This document shows positions 5,375 through 5,442 of a stretch of DNA of 5,442 nt, one piece after another. The stretch spans positions 1 to 5,442 of the forward strand of contig JAGHDT010000053.1 in NCBI GenBank assembly GCA_021159805.1, read 5' to 3'. Source of the DNA: Anaerolineae bacterium (GTDB lineage Bacteria > Chloroflexota > Anaerolineae > B4-G1 > SLSP01). The notes beneath the pieces were generated by a model. The model was not told where the DNA came from. It did no database searches and saw only the letters and a list, made by a program, of their open reading frames with translations. Every line of letters begins with the position of its first letter. The stretch's first letter is position 1. Made by a program: the position numbers and the translations under genes.

Positions 5375-5442
5375 TCTACCATCGAGTAGCTCACCACAGC
5401 CCTCCATTTGATGAAGATTGGGTAACCCTATGACACTCAGAC

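Noticed and set aside
5164..5397. A 77-codon minus-strand open frame overlapping the sulfatase start
   Set aside because: It overlaps the sulfatase N-terminus and covers its promoter and leader; no family features or ribosome binding site were found.
5430..5442. ATG at 5430 as the start of a rightward gene running off the window
   Set aside because: Only four codons are visible and no clear ribosome binding site precedes it, so it cannot be supported.

Overview
The window (GC-rich, roughly 55-60% by eye) holds five protein genes in two blocks that face each other: three read rightwards (positions 183-2613) and two read leftwards (5227-2704). No RNA gene, CRISPR array, transposase or integrase was recognised. 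The gene mix (a Crp/Fnr regulator, a NapH-like membrane ferredoxin, a COG1237-type metallo-beta-lactamase-fold protein, a cytosolic-looking S1 sulfatase) and the intergenic repeats would fit an environmental bacterium such as a Chloroflexota (Anaerolineae/Caldilineae-like) member. That assignment is an impression, not a proof.

Rightward block: a Crp/Fnr-family regulator (183-878) is followed by a perfect FNR-type palindrome, TTGAC-N4-GTCAA, at 880-893, which starts one base after the regulator's stop codon. An extended -10 element lies at 912-921, so the palindrome centre is at about -41.5 from the likely start A928. This is the textbook geometry of a class II activator site. The promoter would drive a two-gene unit: a multi-pass membrane protein of unknown function (972-1772) and a five-helix NapH/NosR/CcoG-like protein with two CxxxC motifs and two C-terminal 4Fe-4S ferredoxin clusters (1798-2613). 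The simplest reading is an oxygen-, redox- or nitric-oxide-controlled membrane electron-transfer module encoded beside its own regulator. No terminal reductase or donor is visible here.

The two blocks converge on a 90-base gap (2614-2703) containing a long imperfect inverted repeat, probably a shared terminator or an interspersed repeat.

Leftward block: a type I sulfatase with an intact CTPSR formylglycine site and no visible signal peptide (5227-3770) comes first, then a metallo-beta-lactamase-fold hydrolase (3696-2704). The 73-base gap between them contains a perfect 38-bp palindrome (3711-3748) built around two adjoining copies of GAACGTTC, ending only 14 bases from the annotated start of the hydrolase. 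The 5228-5442 region upstream of the sulfatase holds a plausible leftward promoter with a perfect TATAAT and no convincing gene.

The most unusual points are the well-placed FNR-type site beside a regulator whose recognition helix lacks the usual glutamate, the orphan membrane/ferredoxin pair, and the 38-bp palindrome.
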